This document shows positions 26,505-37,307 of a DNA stretch of 64,000 bases, one piece after another (position 1 is the first letter of the stretch; each line of letters begins with the position of its first letter). The notes under the pieces were generated by a model that was given only the letters and a program-made list of their open reading frames with translations, was not told the DNA's origin and searched no databases. Position numbers and translations under genes: made by a program. The stretch is from Moraxellaceae bacterium (lineage in GTDB: Bacteria; Pseudomonadota; Gammaproteobacteria; Burkholderiales; Rhodocyclaceae), in assembly GCA_031119205.1 (NCBI GenBank), contig JAVHYF010000002.1, positions 115,655 through 179,654 on the forward strand, in the 5' to 3' direction.

Positions 26505-27524
26505 ATGAAACGCATCCTGGTCACCGGCGGTGCCGGCTACATCGGTTCGCACACCTGCCTTGAACTCCTGAACGCCGGCTTCGAAGTCGTCGTCGTCGAC
26601 AACCTCTGCAACAGCAAGGCCGAGTCACTGCGTCGTGTCGAGGAATTGACCGGTCGCAAGATCGCCGCCTTCCACCGCGTGGACATCCGCGACCGTGCAG
26701 CTTTGCGCGAAGTGTTCGCGGCGCATGCCATCGACGCGGTGATCCACTTCGCCGCGCTCAAGGCGGTTGGCGAATCGGTGGCCCAGCCGCTGCGCTACTA
26801 CGAGAACAACATCGCCGGCACGGTCGCCCTGACCGAGACCATGGCGGAGGCCGGCGTGAAGGCCATCGTTTTCTCGTCTTCCGCCACGGTCTATGGAGAC
26901 CCCGCCAGCGTGCCGATCCGCGAGGACTTCCCGACCGGCCCGACCAACCCCTACGGCCGCACCAAGTGGATGACGGAGTTCGTCCTCAGCGACTTGGCCG
27001 TCGCCGACAAGGACTGGCGTGTCGCCCTGCTGCGCTACTTCAACCCGGTAGGCGCCCACCCCTCCGGCCGCATCGGCGAAGATCCCAACGGCATTCCTAA
27101 CAACCTGATGCCTTTCGTGTCGCAGGTGGCGGTCGGCAAACGCTCCAGGCTGAGTGTTTTCGGTGGCGATTACGCCACCCCCGACGGCACCGGCGTGCGC
27201 GATTACATCCACGTCGTGGATCTGGCCAAAGGCCATGTCGCCGCCCTGCGGCGACTGGCGGAACGCAGCGGTGTGCTGACGGTCAATCTGGGCACCGGCC
27301 GCGGTTACTCGGTGCTGGAAGTCGTCAAGGCGTTCGAGACCGCAAGTGGCCGCCCGGTGCCCTACGACATCGTCGCGCGCCGCCCGGGCGATGTCGCGCA
27401 GTGCTACGCGGAACCGACGCTAGCCGAACAGGAACTGGGCTGGCGTGCCGGCCTGGACCTGGACGCCATGTGCCGGGACGCCTGGAACTGGCAGAACCAG
27501 AACCCCGCCGGCTATCCGGACTGA
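26505..27524 (+). CDS. galE: UDP-glucose 4-epimerase
   Basis: A 339-residue extended short-chain dehydrogenase that interconverts UDP-glucose and UDP-galactose. It has the NAD motif GGAGYIGS at residues 8-15, the [11 protein letters not shown] region and the catalytic YGRTK, with [12 protein letters not shown] and [13 protein letters not shown] as GalE hallmarks. The ATG at 26505 is preferred over an upstream TTG because the NAD motif then sits at the usual place. It is followed by manC. Confidence 0.96.
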   Translation: MKRILVTGGAGYIGSHTCLELLNAGFEVVVVDNLCNSKAESLRRVEELTGRKIAAFHRVDIRDRAALREVFAAHAIDAVIHFAALKAVGESVAQPLRYYENNIAGTVALTETMAEAGVKAIVFSSSATVYGDPASVPIREDFPTGPTNPYGRTKWMTEFVLSDLAVADKDWRVALLRYFNPVGAHPSGRIGEDPNGIPNNLMPFVSQVAVGKRSRLSVFGGDYATPDGTGVRDYIHVVDLAKGHVAALRRLAERSGVLTVNLGTGRGYSVLEVVKAFETASGRPVPYDIVARRPGDVAQCYAEPTLAEQELGWRAGLDLDAMCRDAWNWQNQNPAGYPD

Positions 27525-27626
27525 AGCCCGGACTGAAGACTGAAATAAGCGCCAGAACCCGCTGTCAGAAGAACAAGCAAGCCAAAAACAAGAAATCCCC
27601 CTTCCCCCGTATCCAGGAAGCACATC

Positions 27627-29069
27627 ATGTCCCTGCAACCCGTGATCCTCTCCGGTGGTTCCGGCACCCGCCTGTGGCCCGCCTCCCGCGAAACCTACCC
27701 GAAGCAGTTGCTGGCCCTGGTGGAGAACGACACCCTGCTGCAAGCCACGGCGCGCCGCCTCGACGGCCTGCCGATGACGGTGGCGAAGCCCATCGTCGTC
27801 AGCAACGAGGAATACCGCTTCATCATTGCCGAGCAGCTGCGCCAATGCGGCCTGGGCGGTGGCGCCATCGTGCTGGAGCCGATGGGCCGCAACACCGCGC
27901 CGGCCATGGAGCTGGCAGCGCTGGTCGCACGCCAGGGCAACGCTGACCCGGTGCTGCTGGTCATGCCGTCGGACCACGTGATCCGCGACAGCGCCGCCTT
28001 CCGCAAGGCACTGGAGGAAGGCTACGCGCTGGCCAATGACGGTGCGCTGGTCACCTTCGGCATCGTGCCGGACCGTCCGGAGACCGGTTATGGCTACCTG
28101 CGCATCGGCGCCCCGTTCGGCCGCGCAGCGAGCGCACGCGGCCTCGCTGCATTCGTCGAGAAGCCGGACGCCGAGCGCGCCGCTCACTACGTGGCAAGCG
28201 GCGAGTATCTGTGGAACAGCGGCCTGTTCATGATGAAGGCATCGGTCTGGCAGCGTGCGCTGGCACGCTTCAATCCGGCCATGTCGGCGGCCTGCGCCAA
28301 GGCGGTCGACCTGGCGAAGAAGGATCTGGATTTCGTGCGCGTAGACCGCGAAGCCTTTGCCGCCTGCCCGTCGGACTCCATCGACTACGCCGTGATGGAG
28401 AAGATCGGCCAGGCGCCGGAGCTGGGCGCCGCCGTCGTGATTCCCCTGTCCGCCGGCTGGAGCGACGTCGGGGCCTGGGACGCGCTGTGGCAGGTCTGCG
28501 ACAAGGATGAAGCCGGCAACGTGTCGCGTGGCGATGCCTTGCTGGAGGATACGCAGGACAGCCTGGTGTTCGCCGAGAGCCGGGTGGTCGCCACGCTGGG
28601 CATCAAGGACACCATCGTGGTGGAAACGCCGGACGCCGTGCTGGTCGCCCACAAGGACCACACCCAGGACGTCAAGAAGATCGTCAACCGCCTCAAGAGC
28701 ACCGGCAAGACGCTGGCACAGAGCCACCGCAAGGTGTATCGCCCCTGGGGCTGGTACGACAGCATCGACATGGGCGAGCGCTTCCAGGTGAAGCGCATCG
28801 TGGTGAATCCGGGCGCCAAGCTGTCCCTGCAGATGCACCACCACCGCGCCGAGCACTGGATCGTCGTCAGCGGCACCGCCGAGGTCACCAATGGCGAAAA
28901 CGTGCTGCTGCTGTCGGAGAACCAGTCCACCTACATCCCCCTGGGCACGACGCACCGTCTGGCCAACCCGGGCAAGGTGCCGCTGGAGATCATCGAGGTG
29001 CAATCCGGTTCCTACCTCGGCGAGGACGACATCGTGCGCTTCGAGGACACCTACGGCCGCACGAAGTAA
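27627..29069 (+). CDS. manC: Mannose-1-phosphate guanylyltransferase / mannose-6-phosphate isomerase
   Basis: A 480-residue two-domain enzyme making GDP-mannose. The nucleotidyltransferase domain (about residues 1-290) has SGGSGTRLWPASRETYPKQ and VEKPD; the C-terminal type II isomerase cupin (about 345-465) has the metal site LQMHHHRAEHWIVVSGTAEV. AGGAAG lies shortly before the ATG. It probably feeds exopolysaccharide or LPS synthesis together with galE and rfbC. Confidence 0.95.
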   Translation: MSLQPVILSGGSGTRLWPASRETYPKQLLALVENDTLLQATARRLDGLPMTVAKPIVVSNEEYRFIIAEQLRQCGLGGGAIVLEPMGRNTAPAMELAALVARQGNADPVLLVMPSDHVIRDSAAFRKALEEGYALANDGALVTFGIVPDRPETGYGYLRIGAPFGRAASARGLAAFVEKPDAERAAHYVASGEYLWNSGLFMMKASVWQRALARFNPAMSAACAKAVDLAKKDLDFVRVDREAFAACPSDSIDYAVMEKIGQAPELGAAVVIPLSAGWSDVGAWDALWQVCDKDEAGNVSRGDALLEDTQDSLVFAESRVVATLGIKDTIVVETPDAVLVAHKDHTQDVKKIVNRLKSTGKTLAQSHRKVYRPWGWYDSIDMGERFQVKRIVVNPGAKLSLQMHHHRAEHWIVVSGTAEVTNGENVLLLSENQSTYIPLGTTHRLANPGKVPLEIIEVQSGSYLGEDDIVRFEDTYGRTK

Positions 29070-29090
29070 CGCCCCCACCAGAGACGGCAC

Positions 29091-29468
29091 ATGATCGAGC
29101 TGACCACCCAGCGCAATGTCCTCGGCGGGCCGCTGCTCGCCTGCAGCTATGCGCCGCTGACCGGCTTCCAGCGCAACGGCTGTTGCGATTCGGACCCGGC
29201 CGACCTCGGCCGCCACATCGTCTGCGTGAAGACCAACGAGGAGTTCCTCGCCTTCAGTGCCGCCTGCGGCAACGACCTCAGCACGCCGCGGCCGGAGTAC
29301 CGCTTCGCGGGCCTGCAGCCGGGTGATCGCTGGTGCCTGTGCGCGGCACGCTGGCTGGAGGCCTGGGAGGCCGGCGTGGCCCCCGCCGTTGTGCTGGCCG
29401 GAACGCATGAGGACGTGCTGGACATCATTCCGCTGGCCACGCTGCGCCTGCACGCCATCGACGCCTGA
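29091..29468 (+). CDS. DUF2237 family protein
   Basis: A 125-residue soluble protein with the DUF2237 pattern: NVLGGPLLACSYAPLTGFQRNGCCD near the N terminus, HIVCVKTNEEFLAFS, NDLSTPRPEYRFAGL and GDRWCLCAARWLEA. The conserved cysteines and acidic residues suggest metal binding, but no activity is established for the family. It starts 21 nt after manC and shares its terminator. Confidence 0.85.
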   Translation: MIELTTQRNVLGGPLLACSYAPLTGFQRNGCCDSDPADLGRHIVCVKTNEEFLAFSAACGNDLSTPRPEYRFAGLQPGDRWCLCAARWLEAWEAGVAPAVVLAGTHEDVLDIIPLATLRLHAIDA

Positions 29469-29488
29469 CCCTCGCGTACCGCAGCCGG

Positions 29489-29526
29489 AAGGGCCGTGAA
29501 GCCTTGCTTCACGGCCCTTTTCCTTT
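29489..29526 (+). terminator. Terminator after the manC-DUF2237 unit
   Basis: AAGGGCCGTGAAG pairs perfectly with CTTCACGGCCCTT around a 5-nt loop and is followed by TTTCCTTTCC. Confidence 0.9.
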
Positions 29527-29571
29527 CCTGATCTGCATCAGATCTGAAGGAAAATTCCGCTCATTGATCGT

Positions 29572-29623
29572 TGAAAGTAGTTGCCTTCAGCAACAATTTT
29601 GTTGCTGAAGGCAACTACTTTCA
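29572..29623. promoter_or_regulatory. Perfect 23-bp inverted repeat before marR (likely operator)
   Basis: Two perfect 23-nt arms (572-594 and 601-623) surround AATTTT. Each arm contains its own smaller dyad GTTGC-N5-GCAAC, so the element looks like two MarR-type sites in mirror order. It ends 5 nt before the proposed marR start and would also fold as a hairpin in RNA. A second 15-bp palindrome (GATCTGCATCAGATC) lies at 29530-29544. Confidence 0.75.
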
Positions 29624-29628
29624 GTAGC

Positions 29629-30090
29629 ATGAACCGCTCTTCAGGCAGTAAAAGTCGTTTCGTCATGCCCCGCCAGTCCGACAGCGCAATGTTGCGCGAA
29701 ACCATGATCCTCTTCGAAGTCTCGCAGCGCCGCCTGCTGCTGGGACTCGGATCGCTGACCCCGAACCGCCTGCTCATCGTGCTGATGCGCAAAGGCCCGC
29801 TGACGCCGACGGAACTGGTACGCATCACCGGGCTGGAGAAAAGCTGGATCAGCCGCGCGGTGGACGGTCTGGTCGAAGACGGCTTCGTCGAGAAGGAGCC
29901 CAGCGCCACCGACCGCCGCAGCGTGCGACTGATCCTCACCGCTGCAGGTCTGGCCCAGGCCGGGCGTGTCGATGCCGCACTCGAAGACAACGCCCGCAGC
30001 CTGCTGGCCGCGCTGGACAGCGAACAGCGCCGCGCGCTGATCGCGGCCCTGGCCCCGCTGCGCGATGTCCTGAAGGACCGCGCGCCATGA
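29629..30090 (+). CDS. MarR family transcriptional regulator
   Basis: A 153-residue winged-helix regulator. The HTH is visible at about residues 53-85 (LTPTELVRITGLEKSWISRAVDGLVEDGFV), with the wing in PSATDRRSVRLILTAAG. The start is uncertain: ATG at 29629 gives a typical length, but ATGs at 29665 and 29689 are also possible and none has a clear ribosome site. The stop overlaps the start of the exporter gene (ATGA), so it very likely controls that exporter and itself through the palindrome just upstream. Confidence 0.88.
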   Translation: MNRSSGSKSRFVMPRQSDSAMLRETMILFEVSQRRLLLGLGSLTPNRLLIVLMRKGPLTPTELVRITGLEKSWISRAVDGLVEDGFVEKEPSATDRRSVRLILTAAGLAQAGRVDAALEDNARSLLAALDSEQRRALIAALAPLRDVLKDRAP

Positions 30091-31652
30091 ACGCTGCCCC
30101 CCGCACCCTCCGCCACTCCCTGCTGGCGATGATCGGCATCTGCCTGGTCATCATGCTGATCGCCGTCGACTCCACCGTGGTGGGCACCGCCCTGCCGCGC
30201 ATCGTTGCCGAACTGCAAGGCTTCGAGCTCTACCCCTGGATCGCCTCGGCCTACCTGATGACCAACGCGGTGCTGATCCCGATATCGGGTCGCCTCGGCG
30301 ATCTCTACGGCCGCAAGCCCTTCGTGCTCGCCTCAGTCATCATCTTCACGCTGGCGTCCGTGCTGTGCGGCATGGCGGACAGCATGCTGCAGCTGGTACT
30401 GGCGCGCGGCCTGCAGGGCGTGGGCGGCGGCATGCTCACCGGCGTGGCTTTCGCCTGCATCAGCGACCTGTTTCCGGATCGCCTGCAGCGAGTGCGCTGG
30501 CAGGCCATGCTGTCGGCCACCTTCGGCATCTCCACCGCCATCGGCCCGGCGCTGGGCGGCTGGATGACCGAGCACATGGGCTGGCGCAGCGTGTTCTACG
30601 TGAACGTGCCGATCGCCGCGCTGGCCATCCCGGTGGTGTGGCGCTACCTGCCGCAGATCGTGCACCACGAAGGCGAAGACCGCAGCATCGACTGGGTGGG
30701 CGCCATCCTGCTGGCAGTCGGGGTATGCACTCTGCTGCTGGCTACCGAGGAAGGTCCGACCATCGGCTTCACCAGTCCGCTGTTCCTCGGTCTCGCCATA
30801 GGTGCCATCGTGGTCGGTGCACTGTTCGTCCGTCACCAGATGGGCTCGCGCTTCCCGATCATTCCGGCGCGCCTGTTCGCCAACCGCGCGGTGCGTCAGC
30901 TAAGCCTGCTGGGCATGATGACCGGGCTGATGATGTTCGTCCTGGTGTTCTACGCACCGTTACTGCTGCAAGGGGGCTTCGGCCTGTCGCCAAAAGCGGC
31001 CGGCTTCGTCGTGACGCCGCTGCTGGTGTTCATCACCGTCGGCAGCATCGTGAACGGTCGCCTGCTGCCGAAGCTCGACCAACCCGAGCGACTGATCGGC
31101 TGGGGCCTCTTGCTGCTGATGGTGGGCTGCCTGCTGCTCAATCTGATCAGCGCCGACAGCCCGCAGGCGCTGACCATGCTGGCCTTCGCCATGTGCGGTC
31201 TGGCGCTGGGCTTCCAGCTGCCCAACCTCACGCTGCACATCCAGACGGTGGTGGAGGCGCGCGACCTCGGCATTTCCTCCGCGCTGATCCAGACCACCCG
31301 TATGCTCGGCAGCATGCTGGGCGCGAGCCTGGCCGGCGTGCTGGTGCATCTGACGTACAGCAGCCACATTGTCGCCGGGCTGGCGCGGGCCGGCATCAGC
31401 AATCTGGAAGTCGCCCGCCTGCTGGCCACGCCGCAGATCCTGATCCGGGCGGAAGACCAGACGGCCCTGCAAGCGCTGGGCCAGCAACTGGGCTTTGCGC
31501 CGCAGTCGCTGCTGGACCAGGCGCGCGACGGCCTGATCGCGGGCGTGCACTACGCCTTCCTCGCCTGCGCCCTCATCGCGCTGGCGAGCTTCCTGCTCAG
31601 CCGCTCGCTGCCGCCGTTCGTGCTGCACCGCCCCGCCGGCAAGCCGGCCTGA
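30087..31652 (+). CDS. MFS multidrug exporter, DHA2 (EmrB/QacA) family
   Basis: A 521-residue membrane transporter with about 14 hydrophobic helices. Motifs: LIAVDSTVVGTALPRI (helix 1, typical of DHA2), the loop motif GRLGDLYGRKPF, and GPALGGWMTEHMGWRSVFYVNVPI (antiporter motif C region). Such proteins export drugs or toxic compounds by proton antiport. Coupled to the upstream marR gene by a 4-nt overlap. No EmrA-type adaptor gene is adjacent. Confidence 0.93.
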   Translation: MNAAPRTLRHSLLAMIGICLVIMLIAVDSTVVGTALPRIVAELQGFELYPWIASAYLMTNAVLIPISGRLGDLYGRKPFVLASVIIFTLASVLCGMADSMLQLVLARGLQGVGGGMLTGVAFACISDLFPDRLQRVRWQAMLSATFGISTAIGPALGGWMTEHMGWRSVFYVNVPIAALAIPVVWRYLPQIVHHEGEDRSIDWVGAILLAVGVCTLLLATEEGPTIGFTSPLFLGLAIGAIVVGALFVRHQMGSRFPIIPARLFANRAVRQLSLLGMMTGLMMFVLVFYAPLLLQGGFGLSPKAAGFVVTPLLVFITVGSIVNGRLLPKLDQPERLIGWGLLLLMVGCLLLNLISADSPQALTMLAFAMCGLALGFQLPNLTLHIQTVVEARDLGISSALIQTTRMLGSMLGASLAGVLVHLTYSSHIVAGLARAGISNLEVARLLATPQILIRAEDQTALQALGQQLGFAPQSLLDQARDGLIAGVHYAFLACALIALASFLLSRSLPPFVLHRPAGKPA

Positions 31653-31669
31653 GCGGCATCGGGCGGGGT

Positions 31670-31906
31670 TCAGCCGCCGTCGCCGGTACCCACCGAGATC
31701 GGCGGCTCGTCTTCCTCATCCGCCGGCGGCTTGATGCCCAACTCGCCCGGTTTGTGGCGCTTCTCGCCATAGCGCAGGCCATCCGGATTGCTTTCGGTCG
31801 CGAAAGCATCGTCCTGCCCGAAATCACCGATCACGGTCGGCCGCTCCGTGGCGCTCGCAGCATCCGGCGCGGTGTCGGGCTGTTGTTTCGTCGTGGTCTG
31901 GGACAT
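31670..31906 (-). CDS. Small acidic, probably disordered protein
   Basis: A 78-residue protein without hydrophobic segments, rich in Asp, Glu, Pro, Thr and Gly, with a GEKRHKPGELGIKPP segment in the middle and a GTGDGG end. AGGAG stands 8 nt before the ATG on the minus strand, which supports a real gene. It is convergent with the exporter. I do not recognise a family. Confidence 0.55.
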   Translation of the reverse strand: MSQTTTKQQPDTAPDAASATERPTVIGDFGQDDAFATESNPDGLRYGEKRHKPGELGIKPPADEEDEPPISVGTGDGG

Positions 31907-32084
31907 TCTGTCGCTCTCCTGTAAGGGGGTTCTCCGGTTCAGGGAACCTCTTCGTTTCAGGATAGGTCAGCAGCGTGATAGTTCCCTCAGGAATGGCCCC
32001 GATGCTGTCGGCGACATTCCTTTCGCATCGCAGGAATCCGTAAAGCCGCTATAACAATCAGGTAACCACACAGGAGTGTTGGCG

Positions 32085-33542
32085 ATGGGCGACCGAGCCT
32101 CGGCAGGCAGTCTGGCAGCATCCGATCCCGCTTTCTCCGCCGCAACGACGCCCGCCGGGCCACGTGCGGTACTCGGCCTCCACGAGGCCATCGCCATCAT
32201 CGTCGGCATCGTCATCGGCGCCGGCATCTTCAAGGCCCCCGCCCTGGTGGCCGGCATGACCGGCAGCGCGCCCTGGATGTTCGGCGCCTGGTTGCTCGGC
32301 GGCCTCATCTCCCTCATCGGCGCGCTGTGCTACGCCGAACTCGCCACCGCCTATCCGCATGCCGGCGGCGACTACCATTTCCTGCGCCGCGCCTTCGGCC
32401 GCCCGCTATCACTGGTGTTCGCCTGGGCGCGCTTCTCGGTCATCACCACCGGCTCCATCGCCCTGCTGGGCTTCGTGTTCGGCGACTACCTCGCCAGCGT
32501 GCTGCCGCTCACCGCGCTCACCCCCGGCTGGAACTCGGCGGTGTATGCCGCCGCTGCGGTGGCGGTGCTCACCTGGGCCAATCTGCGGGGCATCAAGACC
32601 AGCAGCGGTGCGCAGGTGCTGCTCACCGCGGTGGAGGTCGGCGGCCTGCTGCTGATCGTCATCGCCGGCCTGTTCCTGATCGGCGACGGCAGCCTGACGC
32701 CGCGCGCGCCGGAAGCCGCTTCGGCCGGCGCGCCATCGCTGTCCGGCTTCGGCCTGGCCATGGTGTTCGTGTTGCTGACCTATGGCGGCTGGAACGAGGC
32801 GGCCTACATCAGCGCGGAACTGCGCGACCAGCGCCGAAACATGGTGCGCGCCCTGGTGCTGTCCATCCTCATCATCACCCTGCTCTACCTGCTGGTGGCC
32901 TGGGCCTACTGGCAAGGCCTGGGCATCGCCGGCATGGCGGCCTCCAACGCCATCGCGGCAGATCTCCTCACCCGCGCCTTCGGGCCGGCCGGCGGTACGG
33001 TGATCTCCATCCTGGTCGCGATTGCCGCGCTGACCTCCATGAACGCCACGATGATCGTCGGCGCCCGCACCAATTACGCCTGCGGCCAGGACTGGCCGCT
33101 GCTCGCGCGGCTGGGCGAATGGGATGCCGAGCGCAACACGCCGGCGGTGGCGCTGCGGGTCCAGGGCATCGCGGCCTTGCTGCTGATCGCGCTGGGCGGC
33201 TTCGTCGGCGGCGGCTTCCGCGCAATGGTGGAGTTCACCTCGCCGGTGTTCTGGCTGTTCTTCCTGCTATCCGGCATCGCCTTGTTCGTGCTGCGCCGTC
33301 GCGAGCCACACACGCCGCGCCCGTTCAGCGTGCCGCTGTACCCGTTGCTGCCGGCCATCTTCTGCGCGGTCTGCGCCTACATGCTGTGGTCCAGCCTGTC
33401 CTACGTGTACAGCCAGTCCCTCGGCGGACTGAATGCCGCGTGGATAGGCGTGGCGGTGCTGGCCATCGGCGCCTTGCTGGTGGTGTTCATGCGGCCGCCG
33501 CTGCCATCAGCGCAGCCCGCCGCATCCGCCCAGCAGTCCTGA
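32085..33542 (+). CDS. APC family amino acid permease
   Basis: A 485-residue transporter of the amino acid-polyamine-organocation superfamily with about 12 helices. The first helix shows GIVIGAGIFKAPALVAG, the broken-helix signature of the family, followed by CYAELATAYPHAGGDYHFLRR; the middle has FVLLTYGGWNEAAYISAEL. The ATG at 32085 follows AGGAG. Substrate is unknown. Confidence 0.9.
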   Translation: MGDRASAGSLAASDPAFSAATTPAGPRAVLGLHEAIAIIVGIVIGAGIFKAPALVAGMTGSAPWMFGAWLLGGLISLIGALCYAELATAYPHAGGDYHFLRRAFGRPLSLVFAWARFSVITTGSIALLGFVFGDYLASVLPLTALTPGWNSAVYAAAAVAVLTWANLRGIKTSSGAQVLLTAVEVGGLLLIVIAGLFLIGDGSLTPRAPEAASAGAPSLSGFGLAMVFVLLTYGGWNEAAYISAELRDQRRNMVRALVLSILIITLLYLLVAWAYWQGLGIAGMAASNAIAADLLTRAFGPAGGTVISILVAIAALTSMNATMIVGARTNYACGQDWPLLARLGEWDAERNTPAVALRVQGIAALLLIALGGFVGGGFRAMVEFTSPVFWLFFLLSGIALFVLRRREPHTPRPFSVPLYPLLPAIFCAVCAYMLWSSLSYVYSQSLGGLNAAWIGVAVLAIGALLVVFMRPPLPSAQPAASAQQS

Positions 33543-33607
33543 AAGGTCCCGCACGAATCTCCAACAGCGTTCTCAACTGCGTTCCCTTACCCCACGAGGA
33601 GCCCGTC

Positions 33608-34213
33608 ATGGAAACGTCATCGCAATCGCAGTCGTTGATCCTGCAGCCTGCCCGTCGCAACTTCATCGTCACCGGCGCCGCGGCGCTCTTCGCGGCCACG
33701 GCCAGCGGCCGCGCGCTGGCGCAGTTCGGCCCCGAAGGAAAGCTGGACGTGCCCTACGTGCCGACCCCGATGCCGGTCGTGCAGAAGATGCTGGAAATGG
33801 GTGAAGTCACCAAGGACGATCTGCTCTACGACCTGGGCTGTGGCGATGGCCGCATCGTCAGCACGGCGGCCAAGGAACGCGGTGCGCGCGGCGTCGGCAT
33901 CGACCTCGACCCGGACCGCATCAAAGAAGCCCAGGCCTACGCCAAGACGCAGGGCGTGACCGATCGCGTGAAATTCATGCAGGCGGATCTCTTCAAGAGC
34001 GATTTCTCGCCCGCTACGGTAGTCACGCTGTACCTGCTGGATTCGGTGAACCAGCGCCTGCGCCCGCAGCTGTGGAAGCAACTCAAGGTCGGCACACGCG
34101 TCGTCTCCCACGACTTCAGCATGGGCTCGCAGTGGCCGCCGGAACGCACCGAGCGCATCGGCAACTCCACCATCTATCGCTGGACAATCACCGAGGAACA
34201 CAAGCGCGCCTGA
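33608..34213 (+). CDS. Class I SAM methyltransferase-fold protein with an export-signal-like N terminus
   Basis: A 201-residue protein. Residues 16-39 look like a Tat-type signal (RRNFIVTGAAALFAATASG, then RALAQ), while the rest is a compact SAM-binding fold: LLYDLGCGDGRIVSTAA (motif I), GVGIDLDPDRI (motif II), MQADLFKSDFS and VTLYLLDSVN. GAGGAG stands 7 nt before the ATG. An exported SAM-dependent enzyme is odd, because SAM is cytoplasmic. Either the protein is kept inside, or the fold serves another purpose. Substrate unknown. Confidence 0.8.
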   Translation: METSSQSQSLILQPARRNFIVTGAAALFAATASGRALAQFGPEGKLDVPYVPTPMPVVQKMLEMGEVTKDDLLYDLGCGDGRIVSTAAKERGARGVGIDLDPDRIKEAQAYAKTQGVTDRVKFMQADLFKSDFSPATVVTLYLLDSVNQRLRPQLWKQLKVGTRVVSHDFSMGSQWPPERTERIGNSTIYRWTITEEHKRA

Positions 34214-34222
34214 GGCGACTTC

Positions 34223-34243
34223 GGCGAGGCGTCTGGCCTCGCC
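34223..34243. terminator. Hairpin between convergent genes
   Basis: GGCGAGGC and GCCTCGCC form a perfect 8-bp stem with a 5-nt loop between the methyltransferase-fold gene and the glucokinase-RpiR gene. No T tract follows on either strand, so termination is only possible. Confidence 0.4.
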
Positions 34244-34246
34244 GTC

Positions 34247-36169
34247 TCAGCCGAGATGGGAGATGCGATGCCGTCCGCCATCGCCGTCCGGCAGCGGGCG
34301 CACGCCTTCATCGTCCAGTGCGCGTGCCCAGGCCTGGATCTGCTCCGGGCTCGCCCGCCCCACGGCCACCCCCACCGCCAGCACGTCGATGACCAGCAGG
34401 TGGAGGATGCGCGAAATCATCGCGATGAACTCCGCGCCGTCCTCGCTGTGATCGACCGGGATGCACACGCTGGCACGTCGCGCCAGCGGACTCTGGCTGG
34501 CGGTGATGGCGATCACCTTGGCCCCGGCGTTCAGCGCGGCATCCGCAGCCGCGACCAGTTCGGGCAGGCGGCCGCGACTGGATACCACCACCGCCACATC
34601 GCCCGGCCCCAGCAGACCGGCCGCCAGTTGCTGCATGGTCGGGTCCGGATAGGCCGCGGTCGGGATGCGGAAGCGGAAGAACTTGTGCTGCCCGTCCATC
34701 GCTACCACGCTGCTGTTGCCCATGCCGTAGAACTCGATGCGCCTTGCGGTGCGCAGCAACTCGGTGGCCTCGGCCACGGCCGCGGTATTCAGACTGTCGC
34801 GCAGGCGCAGGATGGCACTGGCGGTGTTGTCCAGCACCTTGGCGCTGATGTCCGGCGCGGTGTCGCCGTGGCGTACCTGGCTATGCCGTATGGGTACGGT
34901 ACCCGTCAGGCCGGAGGCGAGCTTCAGCTTGAAGTCGGACAGGCCTTGGAAACCCAGCGAGCGACAGAAGCGGATCACCGTAGGCTGGCTGACGCCCGCC
35001 TGCCTGGCGATCTCTCCCACCGGGTCCCCCAGCACGGCGCGCGGGCGCGCCAGCACCAGCTCCGCGACTTGCTGCTCGGCGCGTGACAGGCGCTCCAGCG
35101 CGGCACGCACGCTGTCCAGCAGCGGGCTGCTCTCGCCACGACCACCCTGCCCACGCAGCGCCTCCGCGAGGATCGCCGAAACGCCGAGGAAGGCCGGGTA
35201 CGGCGCGGTGATCAGGTAGCTGGGAATGCGCGCCATGTAGTCCGAGAAACGCCCCTTGGCCTCGAAGCGCGCACGGAAAGGAGAGCGCGCGAAGAACTCG
35301 CCCAGGCGCGGCACGATGCCACCGCCGATGTAGATGCCACCGAAGGCACCAAGCGTCATCGCCACATTGGCAGCCACCGTGCCCAGCATCGCGCAGAAGC
35401 ACTCCACCGTCTCCACACACAGCGCATCACTGCCCGCCAGCGCGGCCTCGACGATCTGCGGCGTGGTGAGCGCACCGGCAGAAACACCCGCACGCGCCGC
35501 CAGTGCCTGGTAGATGAGCTCGATGCCCGGCCCGGACACCAGGCGCTCCGCCGATACATGCGGATAGCGTCGCCAGGTGTGTTGCAGCACGAACAGCTCG
35601 CGCTCGTCGCAGGGCGCGAAGCTGACATGACCGCCCTCGCTGCCCAGGGTGATCCAGCGATCCTCGGTCGGGATCAGGCCCGACACCCCCAGGCCGGTGC
35701 CGGGCCCGAGGAGGCCGATCACCGCGTTTTCGCGCGCAGCCCCGCCGCCGACCTTCAGGCGCTGCGAGTCGTCGAGCTTCGGGATCGCCATCGCCAGCGC
35801 GGTGAAGTCGTTCACCACCAGCAGCGTGTCCAGTTGCAGGGCGATGCGTGTCGTCTCGATGGAGAAGGACCAGTCGCGATTGGTCATGCGCACCAGGTCA
35901 CCGTCGATGGGATTGGCGATGGCGATCGCGGCGTGGCGGATCCCCGGCGCCTTCGCCATTCCTCCCTCGCCCTCCGCCTGCACCCGCGACAGGTAGGCTC
36001 GGATCACCGCCTCCACGCTGCGGAAGTCGTCGCAGGCCAGCACCTCGATCTGCTCGATGCGCCCCGGCGCAGACTCCAGCGCGAAACGCGCATTGGTCGC
36101 GCCGATGTCGGCCAGCAAACGCGGGCCGTCGGAATACTCGTTACGAAGCACGGAAGAAACGGGGCTCAT
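34247..36169 (-). CDS. Fused glucokinase and RpiR/HexR-type transcription regulator
   Basis: A 640-residue fusion. Residues 1 to about 335 are a proteobacterial glucokinase ([64 protein letters not shown]). Residues about 350-425 are an RpiR winged HTH ([24 protein letters not shown]), and about 470-610 a SIS sugar-phosphate domain ([29 protein letters not shown]). It is the last gene of the sugar ABC transporter operon, 23 nt after the ATPase gene. The natural reading is phosphorylation of imported glucose plus control of glucose genes by a sugar phosphate such as KDPG. Bifunctional proteins of this kind are known in Burkholderia. Confidence 0.93.
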   Translation of the reverse strand: MSPVSSVLRNEYSDGPRLLADIGATNARFALESAPGRIEQIEVLACDDFRSVEAVIRAYLSRVQAEGEGGMAKAPGIRHAAIAIANPIDGDLVRMTNRDWSFSIETTRIALQLDTLLVVNDFTALAMAIPKLDDSQRLKVGGGAARENAVIGLLGPGTGLGVSGLIPTEDRWITLGSEGGHVSFAPCDERELFVLQHTWRRYPHVSAERLVSGPGIELIYQALAARAGVSAGALTTPQIVEAALAGSDALCVETVECFCAMLGTVAANVAMTLGAFGGIYIGGGIVPRLGEFFARSPFRARFEAKGRFSDYMARIPSYLITAPYPAFLGVSAILAEALRGQGGRGESSPLLDSVRAALERLSRAEQQVAELVLARPRAVLGDPVGEIARQAGVSQPTVIRFCRSLGFQGLSDFKLKLASGLTGTVPIRHSQVRHGDTAPDISAKVLDNTASAILRLRDSLNTAAVAEATELLRTARRIEFYGMGNSSVVAMDGQHKFFRFRIPTAAYPDPTMQQLAAGLLGPGDVAVVVSSRGRLPELVAAADAALNAGAKVIAITASQSPLARRASVCIPVDHSEDGAEFIAMISRILHLLVIDVLAVGVAVGRASPEQIQAWARALDDEGVRPLPDGDGGRHRISHLG

Positions 36170-36192
36170 GATGCTCGGTCGCTCGGCGGCAT

Positions 36193-37302
<1,110 letters not shown>

Positions 37303-37307
37303 GTTGT

